This document shows positions 54,154 through 62,236 of a DNA stretch of 64,000 nt, piece by piece. This stretch comes from Sphingomonas edaphi (GTDB lineage: Bacteria; Pseudomonadota; Alphaproteobacteria; Sphingomonadales; Sphingomonadaceae). The stretch is from contig NZ_QXTF01000002.1 in the NCBI RefSeq assembly GCF_003583725.1, positions 404,796 to 468,795 of the forward strand, in the 5' to 3' direction. The notes under the pieces are model-generated. The model searched no databases. It had not been told where the DNA came from and saw only the letters and a list, made by a program, of their open reading frames with translations. The number at the start of each line of letters is the position of its first letter. Position 1 is the stretch's first letter. The translations under genes were made by a program, and so were the position numbers.

Positions 54154-55410
54154 TTGGACGTGACTGCCACGGAAGATTGGGCTAGGCCCAAAACCATGCT
54201 GGACCAGCGGACAATGACCGGGCCGGGCGGGGGCGCCCAATTGCTAGAAACACTACCGCCGATCGAGAGCGATTCGCTGCTCGCGCTGATCGCAATGGCG
54301 AACGCAGATGAGCGGCCTGAGAAGATTGACGTCGGAGTCGGCGTTTACCGCGACGGGGAGGGGCGCACACCTATCCTGCGCGCCGTAAAGGCGGCCGAGC
54401 AGCGTCTGTGGGAAGCGCAGGAGAGCAAGGGATACCTCGGCGGCTTCGGCGATCGGCGCTTTACCGAGCTGTTGCGGTCCATCGTCTTTGGCGAACATGC
54501 TGGCGACGATCGGATCATGGGTATCCAGACGCCTGGCGGCTGCGGTGCACTGTCGCTTGGCTTCAAGCTCGTGGCAGCCGCCAATCCCAAAGCGCGGGTT
54601 TTAGTCGGCACGCCGACCTGGCCGAACCATATGCCAGTGATTGAAGCCGCGGAGCTGGAGATCGTGCGCTACGGCTACTACGACCGCGACCAGCGCATCA
54701 TTCGCTTCGATGAAATGATGAGCATGCTGGACGGCGCGCGCTCGGGCGACGTCGTGCTGCTCCATGGCTGCTGCCACAATCCGACCGGGGCCGACCTTGA
54801 CGATGACCAGTGGGCAGACGTCGCTCGTACGATGGCCCACCGAGGCCTCGTTCCATTTGTTGACATCGCTTACCAAGGGCTGGGTCGCGGGCTGGACGAG
54901 GATGCCGGCGGGCTGCGTGGAATTTTGGCGGCCTGCGACGAGGTGATCGTAGCGCAAAGCTGCGACAAGAATTTCGGCGTTTATCGCGACCGCGTCGGCT
55001 CGCTGCACCTGAAGACCGCGCGCCGTGGATCAACCGGGCTGGCGATGGATCATGTCGCCCAAATTGCGCGGGAGATGTGGTCGATGCCGCCTGATCACGG
55101 CGCAGCCGCCGTCCGGACAGTGCTGGAGAATGACGATCTACGCGCCGATTGGCTGGCCGAGCTTGGCGAGATGCGCGATCGCATCAACCGCATTCGTAGC
55201 GCCATTGCCGCTGCGGATCCGCGTCTGGCCTATATCGGTCGCCAGTTCGGCATGTTCTCAATGCTCCCGTTCGACGCGGTGCAGGTGCGCCAACTTCGCG
55301 AACGCAGCGCCATTTACATGGCCGACAGCGGGCGCTTCAACGTTATCGGCATGGCGGATGAAGCCGTGTCGCGGTTCATTGCGGCAATCGTCGAGGCGAT
55401 GAATGGCTGA
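54154..55410 (+). CDS. Aromatic/branched-type amino acid aminotransferase (AspC/TyrB family)
   Basis: Up to 418 residues. A class I PLP enzyme related to TyrB: the PLP-binding NPTGADL, DIAYQGLG and Lys in SCDKNFGVYRDRVG (the usual form is SYSKNFG). GRFNVIGM near the end supplies the carboxylate-binding arginine. The start is unresolved: TTG 54154 (3 bp after paaE), ATG 54196, ATG 54214 or TTG 54241, the last giving the usual family length. It fits between phenylacetate genes and the 2-oxoacid dehydrogenase: phenylalanine-, tyrosine- or leucine-type transamination would feed either pathway. Substrate not proven. Confidence 0.87.
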   Translation: MDVTATEDWARPKTMLDQRTMTGPGGGAQLLETLPPIESDSLLALIAMANADERPEKIDVGVGVYRDGEGRTPILRAVKAAEQRLWEAQESKGYLGGFGDRRFTELLRSIVFGEHAGDDRIMGIQTPGGCGALSLGFKLVAAANPKARVLVGTPTWPNHMPVIEAAELEIVRYGYYDRDQRIIRFDEMMSMLDGARSGDVVLLHGCCHNPTGADLDDDQWADVARTMAHRGLVPFVDIAYQGLGRGLDEDAGGLRGILAACDEVIVAQSCDKNFGVYRDRVGSLHLKTARRGSTGLAMDHVAQIAREMWSMPPDHGAAAVRTVLENDDLRADWLAELGEMRDRINRIRSAIAAADPRLAYIGRQFGMFSMLPFDAVQVRQLRERSAIYMADSGRFNVIGMADEAVSRFIAAIVEAMNG

Positions 55411-57457
55411 CGTGATGACCGCCGAACCGGAGATCGAGTTTAGGACTGCGAGCGGAATCGACTGGGCTGAAGTCGCGCGACTGGTAACGACCAGCCGAGC
55501 GCTCGATGCACTGGAGGAAACGCGCCTCGTTCCCGAAAAGAAGGTGCTCTACCAATTCTCGGCACGTGGCCACGACATGGCGCAAGTCATCCTTGGGATG
55601 CACCTTCGTAATGGTGACGCTGCGTGCGGCTATTACCGGTCGCGGCCGATGCTACTGGCGCTCGGTGTACCACTTGCTGATGCGCTCGGCAGCGGGATGG
55701 GGCGCGCAGGCGGCTATTCTGATGGACGCGATATCGGCGTCGTGTTCAATTACCCAAATCCCGGCGGTGCGCATGCCCTGCCGATGTGCGGCGGCGTTGG
55801 TGCACAATATGCGCCGGCGGCGGGCTGGGCGCAGTCGATCCTCTACAAGGCCAGCGTGCTAGGGGAGAAGGATGACGGGGCGATTGCGGTCGTGCTTGGC
55901 GGCGACGCGAGCTGCGCCACAGGTGGATTTTGGTCTGCGCTAACAATTGCGACCACGCAATCTTTGCCGTTGCTTTTCTACGTTGAGGACAACGGCTTCG
56001 GCATTTCGGTACCCTCGCATTACCAGACGCCGGGGTGCGACATTGCTGCCAACCTCGCCAGCTTCAAAAACCTTGCGATCTGGAACGGTGACGGCACGGA
56101 TCCGGAGGAAGCGGCGCGGCTGATTGGCGAGGCTATCGGTCACGTTCGCGGACGCAAGGGACCGGCACTTATCCGCCTGACGGTCCCTCGGCTGGAGGGC
56201 CATAGCTACCAGGACACGCAGGCCTATAAGTCGCCCGAGACAATTGAGGCGGAATGGTCTCGTGATCCTTTGCCCAAGCTGAAGACGTTTGCCTCTTATC
56301 TCGACTGGGACCTGATTGAATCATCGGTAGAGGCCGAAGTCGAAAAGGCACGCGAAGAGGCCGAGGCGCGTGGCATTTCCAGTCCCGAGCAGGTGACCGA
56401 CCACGTTTTTTTCGACGGCGAGGCCAGCCAGGTGGGGGGTGGCGCCGGCCTCAGCCTTGTCGATACGACCGATCAGCCGCAGCCGGACGGTCAGCGGATT
56501 AACATGGTCACCGCGATCCGGCGCGTTCTCGACCAAGAACTTGCGGCCAATCCCAAGGTGTTACTCTTCGGCGAAGATATCGGCCCAAAGGGCGGGGTAC
56601 ACGCGGTCACGCTCGGCCTGCAGGAAAAATACGGGCACGATCGTGTTTTCGACACGTCACTGAACGAAGAGGGCATCGTCGGGCGGGCAGTCGGAATGGC
56701 ACTGGCTGGCCTGATGCCGGTGCCGGAAATCCAGTTCCGCAAATATGCCGAGCCAGCGACCGAGCAGATCAATGATTGCGGCACGATGCGCTGGCGCACC
56801 GCCAACCGCTTTTCCGCGCCGATGGTCCTTCGTGTGCCGGGCGGCTTCTTCAAATGTGGTGACCCGTGGCATAGTCAGACCAACGAGGTGCAGTTCGTCC
56901 ATAACCCGGGCTGGAAAGTCGCTGTCCCCTCGAATGCCGAAGACGCAGTGGGCCTGCTGCGCGGAAGCTTGCGTGGTAGCGACCCCGTACTGTTCTTCGA
57001 ACATCGAGCGATGCTGGACGACAGCTGGGCACGGCGGCCGTGGCCCGGCGACAAGTTTGTTCTGCCATTCGGAAAGGCGAAGAAAACCCGTGAAGGGGAT
57101 CGCATCACGATTGTGACATGGGGCGCGATGGTGCCGCGCTGCGAGGCAGCGGCGGAAGGCATTAGCGCCGACGTCATCGACCTGCGCACGCTGATGCCAT
57201 GGGACCGCGAAATGGTGCTGGAAAGCGTATCGCGCACAAGGCGCTGTTTGATCGTTCATGAGGACCTTCGTACCGGTGGCTTCGGTGCAGAGATTGCGGC
57301 CGTAGTGGCCGACGAGGCGTTCCTTGACCTCGACGCGCCCGTCGCGCGCGTGACAATGCCCGATATTCCAAGCCCGCATCATCCGAAGCTGCTGGAATGG
57401 GCAGTGCCCAGCGTCGAGCGGATTCGGGCCGAAATCGACCGGTTGGTGGGGTTCTGA
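55403..57457 (+). CDS. Branched-chain 2-oxoacid dehydrogenase E1, alpha and beta subunits fused
   Basis: 684 residues: E1 alpha (residues 1 to about 320) has the thiamine diphosphate motif GDASCATGGFWSALTIATTQ and VEDNGFGISVPSHYQ. A 40-residue charged linker leads to E1 beta (about 355-684), with LLFGEDIGPKGGV and FDTSLNEEGIVGRAVG. Sequence fits the BCKDH group, which decarboxylates 4-methyl-2-oxopentanoate and related acids. Genes for the two halves are separate in most bacteria; the fusion is known in some. It overlaps the aminotransferase by eight bases. The E3 (lpd) gene is not in the window. Confidence 0.92.
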   Translation: MADVMTAEPEIEFRTASGIDWAEVARLVTTSRALDALEETRLVPEKKVLYQFSARGHDMAQVILGMHLRNGDAACGYYRSRPMLLALGVPLADALGSGMGRAGGYSDGRDIGVVFNYPNPGGAHALPMCGGVGAQYAPAAGWAQSILYKASVLGEKDDGAIAVVLGGDASCATGGFWSALTIATTQSLPLLFYVEDNGFGISVPSHYQTPGCDIAANLASFKNLAIWNGDGTDPEEAARLIGEAIGHVRGRKGPALIRLTVPRLEGHSYQDTQAYKSPETIEAEWSRDPLPKLKTFASYLDWDLIESSVEAEVEKAREEAEARGISSPEQVTDHVFFDGEASQVGGGAGLSLVDTTDQPQPDGQRINMVTAIRRVLDQELAANPKVLLFGEDIGPKGGVHAVTLGLQEKYGHDRVFDTSLNEEGIVGRAVGMALAGLMPVPEIQFRKYAEPATEQINDCGTMRWRTANRFSAPMVLRVPGGFFKCGDPWHSQTNEVQFVHNPGWKVAVPSNAEDAVGLLRGSLRGSDPVLFFEHRAMLDDSWARRPWPGDKFVLPFGKAKKTREGDRITIVTWGAMVPRCEAAAEGISADVIDLRTLMPWDREMVLESVSRTRRCLIVHEDLRTGGFGAEIAAVVADEAFLDLDAPVARVTMPDIPSPHHPKLLEWAVPSVERIRAEIDRLVGF

Positions 57458-58647
57458 TGATCGACGTTCGCGTTCCCGACGAACAGGAAGGCACGAAGGC
57501 CGTCGTCCGCGGCTGGTTGAAAAAGGTCGGCGAGGCGGTGTCGGTCAACGACCCGCTCGTCGAATTGGAAACCGACAAGGTGACGCAGGAAGTGCCAGCT
57601 CCGGCGACCGGCGTCCTTGCCGAAATCCTGCTCGATACCGACGACGAGGCGGAACCCGGCGCACTGCTCGCTCGCATCGAGGCCGGGGTTTACGAGCCAA
57701 TGGCGCTGGCTGATGAGCCGGCTGCTCCGGCCAAAAATTCGAAGATTGCGGCTTTAACGGGTCATTCCGTGACAGGTGGCGCCGAGAAACGCCTTTCTCC
57801 ATCGGTTCGCCGCGCACTGCTCCAGCACGATATCGATCCGTCGCGGATCCGGGGCACCGGCCGGGACGGAAGGATCACGCGCGATGACGTCGACCGCGCG
57901 GTTGCCTCGGCAACGACGGTCAGCGTCGGCGAACCTTCTACCGCCCAGCCACGGCACTTTGCAGGCCAAGACATCCCGCACGACCGCATGCGGATAAAAA
58001 TCGCAGAGAATATGGTGCAGGCGGTGACCGATGCGCCCCACGTCACCGCGCTATTCGAAGCGGATTTCAGCGCCATCGCTGCGCACAAGTCTGCCATGGC
58101 GGCAAAGGGCGTAAAGCTCAGTTACACGGCTTACCTCATCAAGGCGGCAAGCGAGGCAATGGCCGTGGCGCCCGCGATCAACGGGCGCTGGGAAGACGAT
58201 CGCATCGCCGTTTCGCCGACCATCAACATCGGCGTCGGGACGGCGCTCGGCGACAAGGGTCTGGTGGTCCCTGTGGTCAAAGATGCTGGGACGCTGGACC
58301 TGCAGGCCATTGGCCGGAAGCTGGACGATCTCACCGGCCGTGCCCGCGAGGGCAAGCTGACCGGCGCGGATGTCTCGGGCGGAAGCTTTACCATTTCCAA
58401 TCATGGCGTTTCGGGCAGTCTTCTCGCCGCTCCGATTATCCTGCATGCGGGACAAGCGGCGATCCTTGGTGTCGGCAAGTTGCAGAAGCGGGTCGTCGTG
58501 CGCGAAATTGACGGCCAGGACGCCATACTGGTGCGTCCGATGGCCTATGTCACGCTGACCATCGATCATCGCGTCGTCGACGGCCATCAGACAAATGCTT
58601 GGCTGACCCGCTTCGTCGAAATACTGGAAAACTGGCCGGCGGCGTGA
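57457..58647 (+). CDS. bkdB: Dihydrolipoyl acyltransferase (E2) of branched-chain oxoacid dehydrogenase
   Basis: 396 residues from ATG 57457 (TGATG overlap). One lipoyl domain (lipoyl-lysine in ETDKVTQEV), a peripheral-subunit-binding segment (SPSVRRALLQHDIDPSRIRGTGRDGRITRDDV) and the catalytic acyltransferase domain with His-Asp in DHRVVDGHQ. It pairs with the fused E1 upstream. Whether its main substrate is branched-chain acyl groups depends on E1. The stop is one base from the convergent kinase gene. Confidence 0.93.
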   Translation: MIDVRVPDEQEGTKAVVRGWLKKVGEAVSVNDPLVELETDKVTQEVPAPATGVLAEILLDTDDEAEPGALLARIEAGVYEPMALADEPAAPAKNSKIAALTGHSVTGGAEKRLSPSVRRALLQHDIDPSRIRGTGRDGRITRDDVDRAVASATTVSVGEPSTAQPRHFAGQDIPHDRMRIKIAENMVQAVTDAPHVTALFEADFSAIAAHKSAMAAKGVKLSYTAYLIKAASEAMAVAPAINGRWEDDRIAVSPTINIGVGTALGDKGLVVPVVKDAGTLDLQAIGRKLDDLTGRAREGKLTGADVSGGSFTISNHGVSGSLLAAPIILHAGQAAILGVGKLQKRVVVREIDGQDAILVRPMAYVTLTIDHRVVDGHQTNAWLTRFVEILENWPAA

Positions 58648-58648
58648 A

Positions 58649-59683
58649 CTAGATCGCGGCGACGACCTTCGCTCGAACGCCGGCGCGGCCATTCTCGTAG
58701 CCGAAGTCGGCCGCAAGCGATTTGGCCATCGCTAAAACGAGGCGCGATCCCAGCCCGCTGCCCTTAGGCTTCTCGCCCTCGGCCATGCCGATGCCGTCGT
58801 CCTCGACGCAAAGGGAGAAATGCTTCTCGTCGGGTTGCGTGAGGTTCACGCGCACCTCTCCGCCTTTGTCCTTGCCGTAGGCGTATTTGCAGGCGTTGCT
58901 GACCAGCTCGTTGACTATAACGCCCAGAGACACCGCCTTGTCCGGATGGAGTCGCAGCGGTGCCGCATCAAGCTTAATTTCCCGGGGTGCGGCGGGTGTC
59001 GACCAGGTTTCCTGCAATTCCTCGACAATCGCGGCGAGATATTCGTTCATGTCGACGCTTTCGACGTCGCCGGAACTGTAAAGCTTGCGATGGACCTGGG
59101 CGATTGCGTCAATGCGCCGCTGCGTATCGGCAAGCGCTTCGCGCGCATCTTTATTCTCCAGTCCGCGCGACTGCATGTGCACGAAGGTCGATACGAGTTG
59201 CAAAGAATTGGCAACACGGTGATTGACCTCTTTCAGGAGCGTTTCGAGGCGCTCATTAGCGGCGCGAAGTTGTTCCTCGGCGACCGCTTTTTCACCCTCG
59301 AGGCGAACGCGGGCGAGGGCAAGCGTAAAAGCCTGCTCAAGCAGGTCAACAAATTCGTCTCCTGCGGACTTCACGACATATTCGAACGCGCCGGCTTTCA
59401 GCGCCGCGACCGCGACACTGCTCTCTTCCGATCCTGTGACGTACACGATGGGCGGACAGTGAGGGAGCTTGCGAAGTTCGGTCAGCGTCTGCAGGCCGTC
59501 CATTCCCGGCATGTAATGGTCGACGGCGATAATCTCGAAATTGCCGTCGCGCGCGAGGTCCACACCTTCTGCGCCGGTCGCCGCCGTTACGACCGTGTGC
59601 CCGCGACGGCCAAGCAACTTCTCCACCAGCCTGCGCAGACCGGCGTCATCGTCAATGTACAGAATGCGGCGGGGTTGCTTCAT
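58649..59683 (-). CDS. Receiver-HisKA_2 hybrid histidine kinase
   Basis: 344 residues. N-terminal receiver with Asp55 (AVDHYMPGMDG), a coiled-coil linker, then a HisKA_2 kinase with phospho-accepting His155 (KEVNHRVANSLQLV) and an ATP-binding domain (NELVSNACKYAYGKD, then GSGLGSRL). No transmembrane or sensory domain. It shares its start base with the preceding receiver gene (overlap at 59683), so the three genes 61610 to 58649 are one operon. The receiver-first layout suggests it is controlled by phosphorylation from another kinase. Confidence 0.9.
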   Translation of the reverse strand: MKQPRRILYIDDDAGLRRLVEKLLGRRGHTVVTAATGAEGVDLARDGNFEIIAVDHYMPGMDGLQTLTELRKLPHCPPIVYVTGSEESSVAVAALKAGAFEYVVKSAGDEFVDLLEQAFTLALARVRLEGEKAVAEEQLRAANERLETLLKEVNHRVANSLQLVSTFVHMQSRGLENKDAREALADTQRRIDAIAQVHRKLYSSGDVESVDMNEYLAAIVEELQETWSTPAAPREIKLDAAPLRLHPDKAVSLGVIVNELVSNACKYAYGKDKGGEVRVNLTQPDEKHFSLCVEDDGIGMAEGEKPKGSGLGSRLVLAMAKSLAADFGYENGRAGVRAKVVAAI

Positions 59684-60123
59684 CAGGCGTCGGCGTCCGG
59701 CACCTGGATCACGGACAGGAAGAGGCCCAGCTGGCGGATCGCGTCCGCGAAGCTTTCATAGTTGACCGGCTTAGTGATGTAGACGTTGCAGCCAAGGTCG
59801 TAACAGCGCTGGATTTCCACCTTGTCGTCGGTGGTCGTCAGCACGACGACCGGAACGCGGTGCAGCTTTTCGTCGCCCTTGATTTTCGCGAGGATATCCG
59901 TGCCGCTCATGTCCGGGAGGTTGAGGTCGAGGAGGACCAGGGCGGGGCCATTCTTGCCGGGACCCTCAGGATTATTGAACAGATAGTCGAGGCCGGTCGT
60001 GCCATCGAGGAAGTGCACCAGTTGGTTCGAGATCCCCGCCCGGCGGATGTTCTTCTCGATCAGGCGCGCATGACCTTCGTCGTCCTCGATCATGACGATG
60101 CGGACGGGCTGCTGTGCGTTCAC
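59683..60123 (-). CDS. Single-domain response regulator (Rcp1-like)
   Basis: 146 residues, only a receiver domain: acidic pair in MIEDDEGHA, phospho-acceptor Asp66 (LLDLNLPDMSG), the TTT switch and the YITKPVNYESF lysine. It resembles the response regulators paired with phytochrome-like kinases (Rcp1 type). It has no output domain and presumably passes phosphate to the hybrid kinase downstream or acts on a partner. Overlap by four bases with the upstream kinase. Confidence 0.9.
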   Translation of the reverse strand: MNAQQPVRIVMIEDDEGHARLIEKNIRRAGISNQLVHFLDGTTGLDYLFNNPEGPGKNGPALVLLDLNLPDMSGTDILAKIKGDEKLHRVPVVVLTTTDDKVEIQRCYDLGCNVYITKPVNYESFADAIRQLGLFLSVIQVPDADA

Positions 60124-61610
60124 TGGTCTTTACCTTCCTCGGAAAACTCGACGGGCAAATCGACGACGAAGGTTGAACCCTCGCTTAAGACTGACCGTAC
60201 CGTGATTGTCCCGCCCAAACGATATGCTAGCGCGCGAACATTGGCGAGACCGATGCCTTCGCCTTGCTGGTCTTGCTGGCCTGAACGGCGGAACAGTTCG
60301 AATATGCGCTCATGGTCCTCCGGCGCGATGCCGCGTCCGTTGTCTTCGACTTCAAAAATCGCGCGGCTGCCTTCGCGCCGGCCGCGAACCATGATGACGC
60401 CCTGGCGGCCCGACTGGAGATACTTGGTCGCATTCTCCATCAGGTTGCTGAAAATCTGTTCCACGGCCAGCCGGTCGTGCCGAAGCGAGGGCATCGGCTC
60501 CTCGATGATGAAGCGGGCATCGCGCTCGGCCGCGAGAACTTCAAGGTTGGCGGCGATATCGCCGATGAGCCGGTCCATCGGAAGCATTTCGGGCGTCAGC
60601 ACACGGCGCCCCTGCCGCGAAAGATCGAGTATCGCATTGATCAACCTATCCATCTTGCGAGTGGACGAGCGGATGAATCCGATAGCTTCCGGCAGGTCTT
60701 CGCGGGCGGCGAAACGGACCTCGTCCGAGACTAGCTCCGGCTGCTTGTCTTCGACGACGGTTACGAAGTCGGCGACGATCTTGTCGGCTCGCTCCATTTC
60801 CGACGTAAAGCCCATCACGTTGACGAGCGGGGACCGCAGGTCGTGGCTGACAATGTAGGCGAAGCGCTGGATCTCGTCGTTCGCGCGCTGCAAGTCCGCA
60901 GTGCGCTCCTTGACCGCGCCTTCGAGGTCGGTGTTGAGCCGGTGCAACCGCTTCTGGCTGTCCAGCAACTCACGCGTGAATTTTCGAACCAGCCAGAAGG
61001 TGAAGGCCGCAACCCCGGCAAGCAGAGTGCCGGTGAGAAGCAAGAGCAACTGGACGAAGTTCTGCTGGTTGCGCGCTGCATCCTGTCGTTCGCGCAGCAG
61101 GCCTTCTTCGACGGCGTTGATCCGGCGAGCCCGATCCCGAATAAGCTGAAGGGTGCTGAGGCCCGGAGACCCGGAGAATTCCGCTCGAGCGGTAGCGAAG
61201 TCGCCGCTCGTCGCTAGATCCATTGACCGTTCAATCTCGGCGAGTTCCTTGACAACGATTGGCCGTAGTCTCCGAACGCTTTCCGACTGGGCAGGGCTGT
61301 CGGATACTAATTCTTCCAGCCGGTTGAGCGAGGGGACGATTTGCGGTGCCCACTCCTCATACACCTGGCGCCGATAAGGATCAGGCTCGATGAGATAGCC
61401 ACGACGTGCCGCCTCAGAACGCTCCAGTGCAACCGTGAGGTCGCCGATCGCGTCCTTTACCTCGAAGGTATGCCGGACCAAGCGGGCGGATTCATTACTG
61501 TTTCGCAGCCCCGCCGCGACCAGCGCGAATCCGGCAATCAGAAGGATGAAGCCCGATATCAGGCCGACGAGCATCCATCGATTGAACTGCTGTTCGTTCT
61601 GGCTGAACAA
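60120..61610 (-). CDS. CHASE3-type transmembrane histidine kinase
   Basis: 496 residues, starting at TTG 61610 (GAGG upstream; ATG 61574 is an alternative). Two transmembrane helices (LVGLISGFILLIAGFALVAAG and FVQLLLLLTGTLLAGVAAFTF) flank a CHASE3-like helical sensor with ALERSEAARRGYLIEPDPYR. A coiled coil leads to a HisKA domain with His in YIVSHDLRSPLVNVMGF and a HATPase with NLMENATKY and GEGIGLANV. The signal is unknown. First gene of the three-gene cassette with two receivers and two kinases. Confidence 0.92.
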   Translation of the reverse strand: MFSQNEQQFNRWMLVGLISGFILLIAGFALVAAGLRNSNESARLVRHTFEVKDAIGDLTVALERSEAARRGYLIEPDPYRRQVYEEWAPQIVPSLNRLEELVSDSPAQSESVRRLRPIVVKELAEIERSMDLATSGDFATARAEFSGSPGLSTLQLIRDRARRINAVEEGLLRERQDAARNQQNFVQLLLLLTGTLLAGVAAFTFWLVRKFTRELLDSQKRLHRLNTDLEGAVKERTADLQRANDEIQRFAYIVSHDLRSPLVNVMGFTSEMERADKIVADFVTVVEDKQPELVSDEVRFAAREDLPEAIGFIRSSTRKMDRLINAILDLSRQGRRVLTPEMLPMDRLIGDIAANLEVLAAERDARFIIEEPMPSLRHDRLAVEQIFSNLMENATKYLQSGRQGVIMVRGRREGSRAIFEVEDNGRGIAPEDHERIFELFRRSGQQDQQGEGIGLANVRALAYRLGGTITVRSVLSEGSTFVVDLPVEFSEEGKDQ

Positions 61611-62236
61611 TCGGCCTCACGTCGGTTGCCGGACCACGGACAGGAGCGGGTAGCGGCGGCTACAATGTTGCGGCTCCATAAGGACCGGCCCGCCAAGCGT
61701 CAATTTCGTGATGAGCTAGCCCGCGCGGCGTCTCTTGAAAATGACGGAAGTTGGTCCACCCAGCATGAATACGATGGGCACTCAGATCATTGGGAAATTT
61801 CGGTGCAGTTGAGCCGCTAAGGTCTGATTAGCGCTCGTCATGGCCTTTCCACTCGGCAGCCCGACACCCCGAAAGCAGCCGTCTGTTCAGCTCGGCAGCT
61901 GATGGGCCGGTTTCGACCGGAATTGGCGCGTCATCGAAGCAACCGAGGTGCCGGCGATCGAAAATGCAGAGCGACCCACGTGCACTTCGTCGGCAAAACG
62001 ACTGGTGCGACCTAGACAGTACTGACAGTCCCGCTGCGGAACACTCGTTAACCTTTCTGTTCTTGCAACAGGGTTAACATAGATTAAGCATAGCCAAGCG
62101 ACTCGGGGGAGGGGCACAGAGCCGCAAACCGGAAAAACACGCCCCGCAACGGCCGCCGCGCATCGACTCGGAGGGACGGAGAAGCTTTACCCAGCCGGTC
62201 GCGAGCCACGCGTTCGGCCAATGAAGGAGCCGGGGC
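61611..62236. other. 626-bp noncoding region before the RTX gene
   Basis: No supported gene on either strand; short frames here lack ribosome binding sites and family similarity. The left side should hold the promoter of the kinase operon (minus). The right side has the inverted repeat at 62047-62078, AT-rich sequence with TTAA-N6-TTAA at 62074-62087, GACAGT repeated near 62013-62027, and GAAGGAG before ATG 62237. The rest shows nothing recognisable. Confidence 0.6.
62047..62078. promoter_or_regulatory. Inverted repeat upstream of the RTX gene
   Basis: GTTAACC and GGTTAAC are perfect 7-bp inverted repeats flanking CTGTT-cttgc-AACAG, itself a 5-bp inverted repeat, with a 3-base asymmetry. It lies about 160 bp before the start codon. 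It could be an operator for a dimeric regulator or a hairpin in a long leader. The following TTAA-N6-TTAA is one base shorter than the CtrA consensus spacing, so CtrA binding is uncertain. Confidence 0.5.

Noticed and set aside
61341..61820. Plus-strand frame across the start of the CHASE3 kinase
   Set aside because: Mostly antisense to the kinase, no similarity, no ribosome binding site.
62074..62087. CtrA binding site TTAA-N7-TTAA
   Set aside because: The spacing is six, not seven, and AT-rich matches of this size occur by chance; kept only as part of the noncoding-region description.
61887..62117. 76-residue minus-strand frame before the RTX gene
   Set aside because: It spans the inverted repeat and has no start signal or protein-like pattern.
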